A DNA stretch of 64,000 nucleotides from Deminuibacter soli (GCF_003412455.1 NZ_QTJU01000001.1:682001-746000), one strand, 5' to 3'; positions 1 to 8,242 are shown, numbered from the stretch's first letter. A program made the numbers and translations. Notes: a model not told the origin generated them from the sequence alone.

Positions 1-1520
1 ACACGGCCGGTAATGCGGTAATTGCCTTCCGCATCGCGCAGCGCACCATCGCCGGTGAAATATTTATTCTCGTACGTAGCAAAATAGTTGGTGCGGCAAC
101 GTTCATGGTCGCCATAGGTAGTACGCAGAATTGAGGGCCATGGGAACTTGATGCACAGGTTGCCGGAAGCTTCACCTGCAGGCAGTTCATTGCCATTTTC
201 ATCTACCAGCACCGGTTGCACACCAGGTAATGGCAGGGTAGCCCAGCTGGGTTTTGCAGGCGTAATGCCTGCCAGGTTCGAGATCAGGATGCTGCCTGTT
301 TCGGTTTGCCACCAGGTATCTACAATGGGGCATTTGCCTTTGCCTACATGCTCATCAAACCAATGCCATGCTTCTTCATTAATAGGCTCGCCCACGCTCC
401 CCAACACTTTCAGTGAAGAAAGGTCTTTGTTCTGCAATGGCCCTAAACCAAAGCCCATAAGCGAGCGGATGGCGGTTGGCGCCGTGTATAAAATATTAAC
501 GCGGTATTTGTCTACAATATCCCACAACCGGCCGGCATCCGGGTAAGTGGGCACGCCCTCAAACAACACGGTGGTTGCACCTGCACTTAACGGACCGTAT
601 ACAATGTAGCTATGGCCGGTAATCCAGCCAATATCTGCCGTACAGAAATGAATATCGCCGGGTTGGTACTGGAACACGTTTACAAAACTGTAGTTGGTAT
701 TAATCATGTACCCTGCACTGGAATGTACCACCCCCTTGGGTTTACCGGTTGAGCCGGAGGTGTACAGGATAAACAGCGGGTCTTCGGCCTCCATTTCTTC
801 GGCCGGGCAATCCGTCATACCCAGTGTTTCAATTTTTTTGATTTCATCTTCCCACCACACATCGCGACCCTTGATCATACTTACCGGGGTGCGGGTGCGC
901 GTGGCAACAATTACTCTTTTTACAAAGGGGCAGGCCACCAGTGCATCATCAATGACACTTTTCAACGGAATGTCTTTCTGGCCGCGGAATGCACCATCGC
1001 AGGTAATTACAAATTCAGCCTTCGCATCCTGCAGGCGGTCGGCAATGCTTTGTGCAGAAAACCCGCCGAATATAACAGAATGGATGGCGCCAATGCGTGC
1101 ACATGCCAACACGGCGATGGCCAGTTCGGGAATCATACCCATGTAAATACAGATACGGTCACCTTTTTTAACGCCATTGTTTTTTAACACATTGGCTACC
1201 TGGCAAACTTTGTTATGCAATTCTTTATACGTAAGGATACGGTGGTACTCTTCAGGATCGTTGGGCTCCCAGATAATGGCCGGGCGGTTGCCCAGTTTCT
1301 CAAGGTGCCTGTCGAGGCAGTTTTCGGTGATGTTGAGTTTGGCCCCTTTAAACCATTCCACCTTGGGTTCTTTGAAATTCCAATCCAGCACCTTATCCCA
1401 GCGGCGGCGCCAGTGAAAATGGCTGGCTACATCGGCCCAGAAATTCTCCGGCTGCTGAATACTTCTTTTATACGCTTCGTCGTACGCTTCCCGTGACCTG
1501 ATCTGATAAGGATATGACAT
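1..1520 (-). CDS. acs: Acetyl-CoA synthetase (partial, C-terminus outside window)
   Basis: The enzyme activates acetate to acetyl-CoA with ATP and CoA through an acetyl-adenylate. The reading frame starts at the ATG at 1520 (MSYPYQIRSREAYDEAY) and stays open to the window edge, giving about 506 residues of an expected 640-660. It shows the N-terminal ACAS region (ENFWADVA), the nucleotide-binding P-loop YTSGSTGKPKG, and adenylation-core motifs (WWQTETG, YFTGDGA). The C-terminal lid domain with the regulatory acetyl-lysine is missing only because the window ends. The gene is divergent from gldA, so its promoter must lie in 1521-1731. Confidence 0.95.
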   Translation of the reverse strand, partial: MSYPYQIRSREAYDEAYKRSIQQPENFWADVASHFHWRRRWDKVLDWNFKEPKVEWFKGAKLNITENCLDRHLEKLGNRPAIIWEPNDPEEYHRILTYKELHNKVCQVANVLKNNGVKKGDRICIYMGMIPELAIAVLACARIGAIHSVIFGGFSAQSIADRLQDAKAEFVITCDGAFRGQKDIPLKSVIDDALVACPFVKRVIVATRTRTPVSMIKGRDVWWEDEIKKIETLGMTDCPAEEMEAEDPLFILYTSGSTGKPKGVVHSSAGYMINTNYSFVNVFQYQPGDIHFCTADIGWITGHSYIVYGPLSAGATTVLFEGVPTYPDAGRLWDIVDKYRVNILYTAPTAIRSLMGFGLGPLQNKDLSSLKVLGSVGEPINEEAWHWFDEHVGKGKCPIVDTWWQTETGSILISNLAGITPAKPSWATLPLPGVQPVLVDENGNELPAGEASGNLCIKFPWPSILRTTYGDHERCRTNYFATYENKYFTGDGALRDAEGNYRITGR

Positions 1521-1665
1521 AACAATCTTTTTCTGTGGGCTTAAATTTACGTTTTCGGGAGATTATAGAAAACTCTTCTTTTTTAACATGAAGTATGCAC
1601 AGCCCCATTTTTTGTAACGATAGCACCGCAAAAATTCATGAAACGCACGCTGTTGCCCGCTTCCG

Positions 1666-1684
1666 CGATGTGGATAAGAGACAG
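1666..1684 (+). repeat. Tn5 mosaic-end-like 19-mer
   Basis: The 19 bases match the Tn5/Nextera mosaic end (AGATGTGTATAAGAGACAG) at 17 positions; the mismatches are at positions 1 and 8. It lies in the gap between acs and gldA. No transposase or second copy is visible. It may be a chance match or a library artefact. Confidence 0.3.
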
Positions 1685-1719
1685 CGCCTGCCGTACGCGC
1701 TTAACGTTGCACGATTCTG

Positions 1720-1727
1720 TATCTTTG
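1720..1727 (+). promoter_or_regulatory. Bacteroidota -7 box of gldA
   Basis: TATCTTTG matches the TAnnTTTG -7 consensus and ends only 4 bases before the gldA ATG at 1732. Transcription would start at or next to the start codon, so the mRNA would be leaderless or nearly so. Confidence 0.6.
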
Positions 1728-1731
1728 AAGC

Positions 1732-2658
1732 ATGTCGATAGAAGTAGCGCATCTGAGCAAATTGTATGGCGGGCAGAAAGCCGTTAACGATATTACCTTT
1801 TCCATTGGCGAAGGCGAAATAGTCGGGTTTCTGGGCCCCAACGGTGCAGGCAAAAGCACCACCATGAAAATGATTACCGGTTACCTGCAGCCAGACGGCG
1901 GCACGGTGAAAATATGTGGCAAAGATGTGCAGCAGCACCCGCTGCAGATAAAACGCGATATTGGCTACCTCCCCGAAGCCAACCCGCTGTATTTTGACAT
2001 GTATGTAAAAGAATACCTTGAATATGTTGCAGGTATTCACCAGGTGGAAAACAAAACCGCCCGCATTGCACACATGATCGAACTCACCGGCCTTACATTG
2101 GAGCAAAAGAAAAAAATAGGCCAGCTCTCCAAAGGATACAAACAACGCGTAGGACTTGCTGCCTCGCTTATTCATGCGCCGCGTGTGCTGATACTCGACG
2201 AGCCTACCAGCGGACTTGACCCCAACCAGATTGTCGAAATCCGCAATGTGATTAAGGCCCAGGGGGCAGACAAAACGGTGTTATTCTCTTCACACATATT
2301 ACAGGAAGTGCAGGCCATCTGCAGCCGCGTGATCATTATTAACCGGGGCAATGTGGTGGCCGACGATTCGCTGCAGCAGCTGCAAAGCAACAGCGGCAAA
2401 GGCGTAGTAGTGGTGTTTGAAGAAATACTCGAAAGAGAATGGCTGATGCGCCTGCCGGCCATACAACAGATACACACGCACGACAACCAGCGCTTCCAGC
2501 TCGATACCACCAATGTAAACGAAGCACGCAAACAATTACTGGAGCTGGCCATACGTGAAAACCTCAATATTGTTACCCTGCAAACAGAAGGCAGCAATCT
2601 CGAAGAGATATTCCGCAGCCTTACACAAAACCCTGAACCGGCACCTCAAATAAAATAG
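1732..2658 (+). CDS. gldA: Gliding-motility ABC transporter ATPase GldA
   Basis: This is an ABC-type ATPase of 308 residues. It has Walker A GPNGAGKST at residues 35-43, the signature LSKGYKQ at 132-138 and Walker B VLILDEP at 152-158, followed by the long C-terminal extension typical of GldA. In Flavobacterium, GldA works with the membrane subunits GldF and GldG in an exporter linked to gliding; neither partner gene is in this window. The next gene begins 5 bases downstream, so the two are probably co-transcribed. The family assignment rests on overall resemblance (for example GYLPEANPLY after the P-loop). A related drug or polymer exporter ATPase is the main alternative. Confidence 0.85.
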   Translation: MSIEVAHLSKLYGGQKAVNDITFSIGEGEIVGFLGPNGAGKSTTMKMITGYLQPDGGTVKICGKDVQQHPLQIKRDIGYLPEANPLYFDMYVKEYLEYVAGIHQVENKTARIAHMIELTGLTLEQKKKIGQLSKGYKQRVGLAASLIHAPRVLILDEPTSGLDPNQIVEIRNVIKAQGADKTVLFSSHILQEVQAICSRVIIINRGNVVADDSLQQLQSNSGKGVVVVFEEILEREWLMRLPAIQQIHTHDNQRFQLDTTNVNEARKQLLELAIRENLNIVTLQTEGSNLEEIFRSLTQNPEPAPQIK

Positions 2659-2663
2659 GAATT

Positions 2664-3332
2664 ATGGTACAAGCCGCAACACTCCAATTTTTAAAAAACC
2701 TTGCGGGCAATAATCACAAAGACTGGTTTGAAGCCAACCGCAGCGCTTATGAAACAGCCAGACAGGATTTTGCCACCCTGGTACAGGAAGTGATAGACAG
2801 ACATGGAAAGAAAGATGCAGACATTGCATCGTTAACAGCGAAAGAATGCATTTTCCGCATTAACCGCGATGTGCGCTTCAGCAAAAACAAAGCGCCCTAT
2901 AAAAACAACTTCGGCGCCAGTATTGACCGTGGCGGGAAAAAAAGCATTTATGCCGGTTACTACATTCAGCTGCAACCCGGCGACCAAAGTTTTCTAGGCG
3001 GCGGGCTGTGGATGCCTGAACCGGAGAACCTGAAAAAAATACGCCAGGAGATTGATTATTGTGCAGATGAGTTCAAGGGAATTTTACACAAAAAAAGCTT
3101 TGCCGGTTACTACCACGACCTGGAAAAAAGTGCAGACACCAGCCTCTCGCGCCCGCCCAAGGGATATGATGAGGAGAACCCTGCGATAGATTACATCAAA
3201 CTCAAAAGTTTTATCGCTATCCGCAGCATTACCGATGCCGAAGTGCTCGACAAAAACTTTATCAGCCATGTGCTGAAGGGGTTTGAAGCATTGCATCCCC
3301 TGCTGCAGTTTCTTAACCGCGCATTGGAGTGA
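2664..3332 (+). CDS. DUF2461 domain protein
   Basis: The 222-residue cytosolic protein belongs to the DUF2461 (TIGR02453) family. Recognisable segments are FLKNLAGNNHKDWFEANR near the N-terminus, IFRINRDVRFSKNKAPYKNNFG in the middle and GGGLWMPEP after it. No enzymatic function is established for the family. It follows gldA by 5 bases on the same strand, which suggests co-transcription but not necessarily a shared role. Confidence 0.85.
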   Translation: MVQAATLQFLKNLAGNNHKDWFEANRSAYETARQDFATLVQEVIDRHGKKDADIASLTAKECIFRINRDVRFSKNKAPYKNNFGASIDRGGKKSIYAGYYIQLQPGDQSFLGGGLWMPEPENLKKIRQEIDYCADEFKGILHKKSFAGYYHDLEKSADTSLSRPPKGYDEENPAIDYIKLKSFIAIRSITDAEVLDKNFISHVLKGFEALHPLLQFLNRALE

Positions 3333-3346
3333 TGGTATAGCAGCGG

Positions 3347-3709
3347 TTATTGCGCGCCCAGTTCTTCGCGCTGCTTTTTAGGCAGCGATTGAACTACCAG
3401 CGCATACGAATCGTCAATCATTTCTTTCAATAAAGCACTGGATAACCGGCCATCCACCTGTACGGTGTTCCAGTGTTTTTTATTCATGTGATACCCCGGC
3501 CGTACTGCATCATACCGCTCACGCAGCTCCTCGGCCTTCACAGGGTCGCACTTTACATTAAACGTAAACTCCCCGCTGCTCAACCCTGTAAGCAGGAATA
3601 TCTTGCCCAATACCTTAAACACCAGTGTTTCTTCCCCAAACGGAAATTCTTCCGTAGCTCCCTTTTTCGATAAACAATAAGCGCGCAGTGATTCGATGTC
3701 CATAGGCAA
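3347..3709 (-). CDS. MmcQ/YjbR family protein
   Basis: This 120-residue protein resembles the YjbR/MmcQ family (double-wing fold, CyaY-like). Typical elements are the N-terminal MDIESLRAYCLSKKGATEEFPFG segment and GYHMNKKHWNTVQVDG near the middle. Family members are small and often annotated as DNA-binding, with little direct evidence. The start may be the ATG at 3703, because MPMDIESL has two candidate methionines. It is convergent with the DUF2461 gene, 14 bases away, with no terminator between them. Confidence 0.85.
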   Translation of the reverse strand: MPMDIESLRAYCLSKKGATEEFPFGEETLVFKVLGKIFLLTGLSSGEFTFNVKCDPVKAEELRERYDAVRPGYHMNKKHWNTVQVDGRLSSALLKEMIDDSYALVVQSLPKKQREELGAQ

Positions 3710-3711
3710 AA

Positions 3712-3801
3712 TTGTTAAATGGTTGGATTGTTAGATGGCTCAATTGCTCTATTGTTTGAAATTAACCATAAAACAATCAAACCACCTAACCATCTATCAC
3801 A
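3712..3801. repeat. Intergenic self-complementary repeat, TTGGATTGTTAGATGG type
   Basis: The gap between asd and yjbR holds short direct units (AAATGG, TTGGATTGTTAGATGG) and then their inverted counterparts (AACAATCAAACCACC, TAACCATC). The whole stretch can fold into a long imperfect stem. Related sequence lies at 13910-13945, 25058-25115 and 26980-27008. Confidence 0.55.
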
Positions 3802-4791
3802 TTACAGCATTCCTTTTCCGGCAAGATACTCCGCGATCTGTACTGCGTTGGTAGCAGCGCCTTTGCGCAGGTTATCGCTTACAATCCACATATTCAGCGT
3901 ATTGGGCTGGGTATCGTCGCGGCGCAGGCGGCCTACAAATACTTCGTCTTTTTCGTGTGCCCACAGCGGCATGGGGTATACCTGGCCGGCAGTATCATCC
4001 TGTACTACAACACCGGGTGCATTGCGCAGGATGTTTTTCACTTCCTCTATATCAAAGTCATTCGCGAATTCAATGTTCACGCTTTCGCTGTGGCCGCCAA
4101 CAACCGGAATACGTACGGTGGTAGCAGTAACACGGATATTATCGTCGCGCATGATTTTCCTGGTTTCGTTCACCATTTTCATTTCCTCTTTGGTATAACC
4201 ATTGTCGAGGAACACGTCGATCTGCGGAATAACATTCAGGTCAATCGGGTATTTGTAAGCCATCTCGCCTTCCACACCTTTGCGTTCGTTTAACAGCTGG
4301 TCAACACCTTTTTTACCGGTGCCGGTAACACTCTGGTAAGTGCTTACCACAATACGTTTGATGGTGTATTTGTGGTGCAGCGGGTTTAAAGCCACTACCA
4401 TCTGGATAGTAGAACAATTGGGGTTGGCAATAATTTTATCCGCAGCAGTAAGCGCATCAGCATTTACTTCGGGTACTACCAGTTTTTTAGTAGCATCCAT
4501 ACGCCATGCAGAAGAGTTGTCGATAACAGTGATACCAGCTTCGGCATATTTGGGTGCCCACTCCAGTGAGGTGCCGCCGCCTGCTGAAAAGATAGCCACA
4601 GCAGGTTTTGCTGCAATACCGTCGGCCATGCTTACTACCTTGTAAGTGGCGCCTTTAAAGGTTACTTCCTTGCCTACACTGCGTTCAGAGGCTACAGGAA
4701 CCAGTTCGGTAACAGGGAAATTACGCTCTGCCAATACTTGCAACATTTTAGTGCCTACCAGTCCGGTTGCACCTACTACAGCTACTTTCAT
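3802..4791 (-). CDS. asd: Aspartate-semialdehyde dehydrogenase
   Basis: The enzyme reduces aspartyl phosphate to aspartate semialdehyde with NADPH. This is the branch intermediate for lysine/diaminopimelate, threonine, methionine and hence isoleucine. The protein has 329 residues, a normal length. The NADP-binding motif GATGLVG is at residues 7-13, the catalytic cysteine is C126 in NPNCSTIQ, and the substrate-binding region includes VPVVGGHSESVNIEF. It stands alone, downstream of a leader peptide rich in Thr, Met, Lys and Ile codons and a terminator-like hairpin (4829-4857). This suggests attenuation by the end products. Confidence 0.97.
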   Translation of the reverse strand: MKVAVVGATGLVGTKMLQVLAERNFPVTELVPVASERSVGKEVTFKGATYKVVSMADGIAAKPAVAIFSAGGGTSLEWAPKYAEAGITVIDNSSAWRMDATKKLVVPEVNADALTAADKIIANPNCSTIQMVVALNPLHHKYTIKRIVVSTYQSVTGTGKKGVDQLLNERKGVEGEMAYKYPIDLNVIPQIDVFLDNGYTKEEMKMVNETRKIMRDDNIRVTATTVRIPVVGGHSESVNIEFANDFDIEEVKNILRNAPGVVVQDDTAGQVYPMPLWAHEKDEVFVGRLRRDDTQPNTLNMWIVSDNLRKGAATNAVQIAEYLAGKGML

Positions 4792-4817
4792 TTTGTTGTA
4801 TCATTTTTGGTTTTGGA

Positions 4818-4857
4818 TAAAATTAAAAAGGCCTCCCCGGTTTGGGAAGGCCTATTG
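4818..4857 (-). terminator. Intrinsic terminator/attenuator upstream of asd
   Basis: On the minus strand the stem AGGCCTTCCC is paired with GGGGAGGCCT (one mismatch, 5-base loop) and followed by TTTTTAATTTT. It lies between the leader peptide (4880-4942) and the asd ATG (4791). It can end transcription from the peptidase gene or act as the attenuator of asd. Its 5' arm contains CTTCCC, which could instead pair with GGGAAG inside the leader peptide coding region (about 4888-4893). Confidence 0.75.
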
Positions 4858-4879
4858 TTATGTTTGTCATACACACACG

Positions 4880-4942
4880 CTAAGCTGCTTCCCTGGAGAA
4901 GAACATCTTTATGCGCTTTGTAATATGAATCATTTTTGTCAT
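4880..4942 (-). CDS. Putative leader peptide of asd (Thr/Met/Lys/Ile rich)
   Basis: A 20-residue frame, MTKMIHITKRIKMFFSREAA, starts at the ATG at 4942 and stops with TAG at 4880. Eleven of its first 13 residues are Met, Thr, Lys or Ile, the amino acids derived from the Asd product. A TAATTTTG -7 box (4978-4985) lies upstream and a terminator hairpin follows 23 bases after the stop. This is the arrangement of classical leader-peptide attenuators such as thrL of E. coli. Translation has not been shown, and the codon bias could be chance in so short a frame. Confidence 0.6.
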   Translation of the reverse strand: MTKMIHITKRIKMFFSREAA

Positions 4943-4977
4943 TGCTGTGCGAATGTAATGGATCGGCTTAAAAAAGC

Positions 4978-4985
4978 CAAAATTA
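4978..4985 (-). promoter_or_regulatory. -7 promoter box for asd leader transcript
   Basis: TAATTTTG on the minus strand fits TAnnTTTG. Initiation about 7 bases downstream would give a leader of about 180 bases before asd, containing the small peptide and the hairpin. No clear -33 TTG was identified. Confidence 0.45.
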
Positions 4986-5000
4986 TTTCCTGCTGATATA

Positions 5001-7040
5001 TTACCATATCTTAATGCGTTCTGCTTCCGGTTTGTACATCTTCTGACCAGGCTGTACATTGAATGCCTGGTAAAAAGGATCAAAGTTCATGAGCGGACCA
5101 TTTACACGGTACATGGCAGGTGAATGCGGATCGGTGTTGATACGCAGGCGTTCTGACTGCTCTTTCTGTTTGGTGCGCCAGATTTGTGCAAGCGACAAAA
5201 AGAAACGCTGGTCAGGTGTAAAGCCATCAATCTTCGTTGTGTCTTTACCCTGTTTGGTCATTTTAAATGCATCATAAGCAATAGCCACACCACCAATATC
5301 GGCCATGTTTTCACCAGTTGTTAAAGCACCGTTTACATGCACGGAATCAAGAATGGTGAAGCTGTTGTACAGGTTAATTACCTGTTGTGATTTAGCCTTG
5401 AATTTATCGAAGTCAGCCTTGCTCCACCAGTTTTTCAGGTTGCCGTCTTTATCGTACTGCGCACCCTGGTCGTCAAAGCCATGTGTCATTTCGTGGCCTA
5501 TTACCATACCTATACCACCGTAATTAATAGCGTCATCTGCATTCTCATCAAAGAAAGGGAACTGCAGGATGCCTGCCGGGAATACGATTTCATTGAAGGT
5601 AGGATTGTAGTATGCGTTGATCGTTGGTGGCGTCATGCCCCATTCGGTTTTATCAACAGGCTTGCCCACTTTACTCAGCTGGTACTGGTATTCGTTTTTG
5701 CTGGCAGACACCAGGTTTTCGTAATACTGGTTGCGGTTAATGGTTACCTTGCTGTAATCGCGCCATTTATCAGGATAAGCAATTTTTTTCAGGAAGGCAT
5801 GCAGCTTGTCTTTTGCTTTTGCCTTGGTGCTGTCAGTCATCCAGTCCAGCTTGCCCATGCGTGCTTCAAAAGATGCTTCCAGATTGTTTACCAGCTCAAG
5901 CATGCGTTTTTTGGCTGCATCGGTAAAGAAACGTTTTACATACAGCTGGCCCAGGGCTTCACCCAGGAAGGCGTCTGTGTTATCAGACATGCGCTGCCAG
6001 CGGGGTTTCAGCTGTTGCTGGCCACGCAGCGCTTTGCCGGAATATTCGAAATTGGCATTCACAAAATCGCTGCTTAATGAAGCGGCGGCACTATGCAGCA
6101 CATGAAAACGGAAATAGGTTTTCCAGGTATCTACAGGCGCAGTTTTCAGCAGTTCGTTTATTTTGGCGTAATAACCGGGCTGGCCCACATTCACTGAATC
6201 AGCTTTTACCCCAACAGCTGCAAGTATGCTGCTCCAGCCGAATACCGGCATGGATTTGTCGAGGTCTTTCACCGCCATTTTATGGTAGTTGCTTTCAGGG
6301 TCGCGCAGTTCAACATTGGTTTTATGGGCAGCAGCAATCTGTTTTTCGAAAGCAAAAACAGTAGCCGCTTTTTTGGCAGCAGTTACGGTATCATCGCCGG
6401 TAAGGTTGAACAGCCTGGCCACGTATTTCATGTACGCCTGTACAATGGCCTGGTTGGCAGCATCTGTTTTAAAATAGTAGTCCCTGTCAGGCAGGCCCAG
6501 TCCGTATTGTACATACACGGGGATATTCATGCTGCTGTTTTTTTCATCAGCACCGATATACTGGCCCAGTATAATGCCATCGCCTTCCTGCTGCTGTGCG
6601 GCAACAAAGTCCATAATGCCTTTGGCATCTTTAATGGCATCAATCTGCTGCAGATCAGGTTTTACAGGATCATAACCGCGTTTGTCAATGGCGGCAGAAT
6701 CCATGCCCGATGCATAAAAGTCACCCACTTTCTGTTCAATACTGCCGGCTGCCATACCACCTTTGGCAACACTGTCGAGAATGCTGCGCAGGTTAGCCCT
6801 GGTGCGGTTGCGGAGGTCGAGGAAAGAACCGATGCTCGATTCTGTGGGTGGGATTTCTGATTTCCTGAGCCAGCTGCCGTTGGCAAACAGGAAGAAGTTA
6901 TCGCCGGGTTTAACGGCAGAATCCATGTTTACGGTAACCAGGAAACTTTGGGCTGCTGTTTCCTTTGCACTGTTACCGCCGCACGATGTAAGTGCCAGTG
7001 CCATACAGGCCGCGGGTAGTGCATAGATGATTTTTTTCAT
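5001..7040 (-). CDS. M13 family zinc metallopeptidase (PepO/neprilysin-like) lipoprotein
   Basis: This zinc endopeptidase of 679 residues is probably anchored as a lipoprotein facing the periplasm or cell surface. The N-terminus MKKIIYALPAACMALALTSC ends in a lipobox, with Cys20 as the lipidated residue. The metal site HEMTH is at residues 516-520 and the third ligand lies in ENMADIGG. The C-terminus ends in IKIW; the M13 family usually ends in a short conserved W-containing tail. Peptidases of this family cut short peptides, and the substrate here is unknown. It is monocistronic, with terminator-like hairpins on both sides. Confidence 0.93.
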   Translation of the reverse strand: MKKIIYALPAACMALALTSCGGNSAKETAAQSFLVTVNMDSAVKPGDNFFLFANGSWLRKSEIPPTESSIGSFLDLRNRTRANLRSILDSVAKGGMAAGSIEQKVGDFYASGMDSAAIDKRGYDPVKPDLQQIDAIKDAKGIMDFVAAQQQEGDGIILGQYIGADEKNSSMNIPVYVQYGLGLPDRDYYFKTDAANQAIVQAYMKYVARLFNLTGDDTVTAAKKAATVFAFEKQIAAAHKTNVELRDPESNYHKMAVKDLDKSMPVFGWSSILAAVGVKADSVNVGQPGYYAKINELLKTAPVDTWKTYFRFHVLHSAAASLSSDFVNANFEYSGKALRGQQQLKPRWQRMSDNTDAFLGEALGQLYVKRFFTDAAKKRMLELVNNLEASFEARMGKLDWMTDSTKAKAKDKLHAFLKKIAYPDKWRDYSKVTINRNQYYENLVSASKNEYQYQLSKVGKPVDKTEWGMTPPTINAYYNPTFNEIVFPAGILQFPFFDENADDAINYGGIGMVIGHEMTHGFDDQGAQYDKDGNLKNWWSKADFDKFKAKSQQVINLYNSFTILDSVHVNGALTTGENMADIGGVAIAYDAFKMTKQGKDTTKIDGFTPDQRFFLSLAQIWRTKQKEQSERLRINTDPHSPAMYRVNGPLMNFDPFYQAFNVQPGQKMYKPEAERIKIW

Positions 7041-7080
7041 ATTGTTATCTCAGTTTGTGTGGTCGTTATCCTTGAAAAAT

Positions 7081-7111
7081 AAAAAAAACTTCCATCTCTG
7101 GAAGTTTTTTT
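7081..7111 (-). terminator. Intrinsic terminator of the PfkB kinase gene
   Basis: AAAACTTCC pairs with GGAAGTTTT across a 6-base loop, and a T-run lies on either strand (A7 on one side, T8 on the other). It lies directly downstream of the kinase stop on the minus strand and could work in both directions. Confidence 0.85.
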
Positions 7112-7151
7112 TGATGGACAGTGTCCTATAAAGATAGCCGGTAAACCGGGA

Positions 7152-8075
7152 TTAAGCGAGTTCTATGTCAAAATTAACCAGCTCTACAAATTCGTTGAGA
7201 CGGGTTTCGATCTCTTCTTTGGTCACTTCTTTCAAGCGTTGACAGCCGAATTTCTCCACGCAGAAGCTGGCCATGGCCGAACCTACAATGATCGCTGTTT
7301 TCATGTTTTCGAAAGAAACATCCTTTGTTTTGGCGAGGTGGCCAATAAACCCGCCTGCGAAAGTATCGCCTGCACCGGTTGGGTCAAACACTTCTTCGAG
7401 CGGCAGGGCCGGTGCAAAGAACACGTTGTTCTCGTTAAACAGCAGGGCACCGTGCTCGCCTTTTTTGATAATCAGGAAGCGGGGCCCCATGCCCATGATT
7501 TTTTTGGCGGCTTTCACCAGCGAAAACTCACCAGACAGCTGGCGGGCTTCACTGTCGTTCACCATCAGCACATCCACCATGGTCAACACCTCTTTCAGGT
7601 CGTCCATAGCGCTTTCCATCCAGAAGTTCATGGTATCGAGCACAATCAGCTTGGGACGTGTTTTCAGCTGCTCTATCACGCTTTTCTGCAGCCTGGGCAT
7701 CAGGTTGCCCAGCATCAAAAATTCAGCGCCCTGGTAGCTGTCGGGCACCTGGGGATTGAAATCAGCCAGTACATTCAGGTCGGTTACCAGCGTGTCGCGG
7801 GTATTCATGTCCATATGGTAGCGGCCGCTCCAGAAGAATGATTTCTTATCAGGCACTATTTCCACACCCTCTGTTGCAACACCCAGCTGTTGCAGATGTT
7901 CCAGCTCTTCGGCAGGAAAATCATTACCTACTATAGAGATCTGCTGTATGGGCTGCACAAAATTGCTGGCCGCATAAGCTACATAAGTGGCTGAACCACC
8001 GATAATTTTATCAGACTTTCCGAAAGGCGTTTCTATGGCATCAAAGGCCATTGTTCCTACTACGATTACAGACAT
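7152..8075 (-). CDS. PfkB/ribokinase family sugar or nucleoside kinase
   Basis: The protein starts best at the ATG at 8075 (MSVIVVGTMAFDAIETPFGK), giving 307 residues. An upstream in-frame ATG at 8126 would add 17 residues with no family counterpart. The C-terminal PfkB signature is DPTGAGDTFAGGF, with the catalytic Asp in GAGD, and KIIGGSATYVAYAAS matches the N-terminal substrate region. The family phosphorylates sugars, nucleosides or similar alcohols with ATP, and the substrate cannot be read from the sequence. The gene is divergent from the TetR gene. Confidence 0.9.
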   Translation of the reverse strand: MSVIVVGTMAFDAIETPFGKSDKIIGGSATYVAYAASNFVQPIQQISIVGNDFPAEELEHLQQLGVATEGVEIVPDKKSFFWSGRYHMDMNTRDTLVTDLNVLADFNPQVPDSYQGAEFLMLGNLMPRLQKSVIEQLKTRPKLIVLDTMNFWMESAMDDLKEVLTMVDVLMVNDSEARQLSGEFSLVKAAKKIMGMGPRFLIIKKGEHGALLFNENNVFFAPALPLEEVFDPTGAGDTFAGGFIGHLAKTKDVSFENMKTAIIVGSAMASFCVEKFGCQRLKEVTKEEIETRLNEFVELVNFDIELA

Positions 8076-8104
8076 GTGCAGTTTTTTTCCGGCGGCAAAC
8101 GTAG

Positions 8105-8238
8105 CACTAATTTGAGAATAAGGCAATTTGAAAGTTTGAAAATGCGCTTAAAAACACATATTATAATAAATGCACATCCATTTACTGCTTTTTCTCATTT
8201 GCACATTTTCAAATTTGCACATTCGCACATTCTCTCTT
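8105..8238. repeat. Intergenic inverted repeat of TTTGCACATTTTCAAATT type
   Basis: The gap between the kinase and the TetR gene holds AATTTGAAAGTTTGAAAATGCG, and about 70 bases later ATTTGCACATTTTCAAATTTGCACATTCGCACATT. The second stretch is three TTTGCACATT-like units and is largely the inverse complement of the first. The element can form an imperfect long hairpin just upstream of the TetR promoter. Confidence 0.5.
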
Positions 8239-8242
8239 TGTT

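Noticed and set aside
148-1496. Several plus-strand open frames across the acs region
   Set aside because: The minus strand encodes a full-length acetyl-CoA synthetase frame with family motifs throughout; the plus-strand frames are shadows.
1636-2175. 179-codon minus-strand frame opposite gldA
   Set aside because: It runs opposite Walker A and signature motifs of gldA and has no family likeness; typical antisense shadow.
7239-7841. 200-codon plus-strand frame inside the PfkB kinase gene
   Set aside because: His- and Gln-rich composition typical of antisense frames; the kinase on the other strand has clear motifs.
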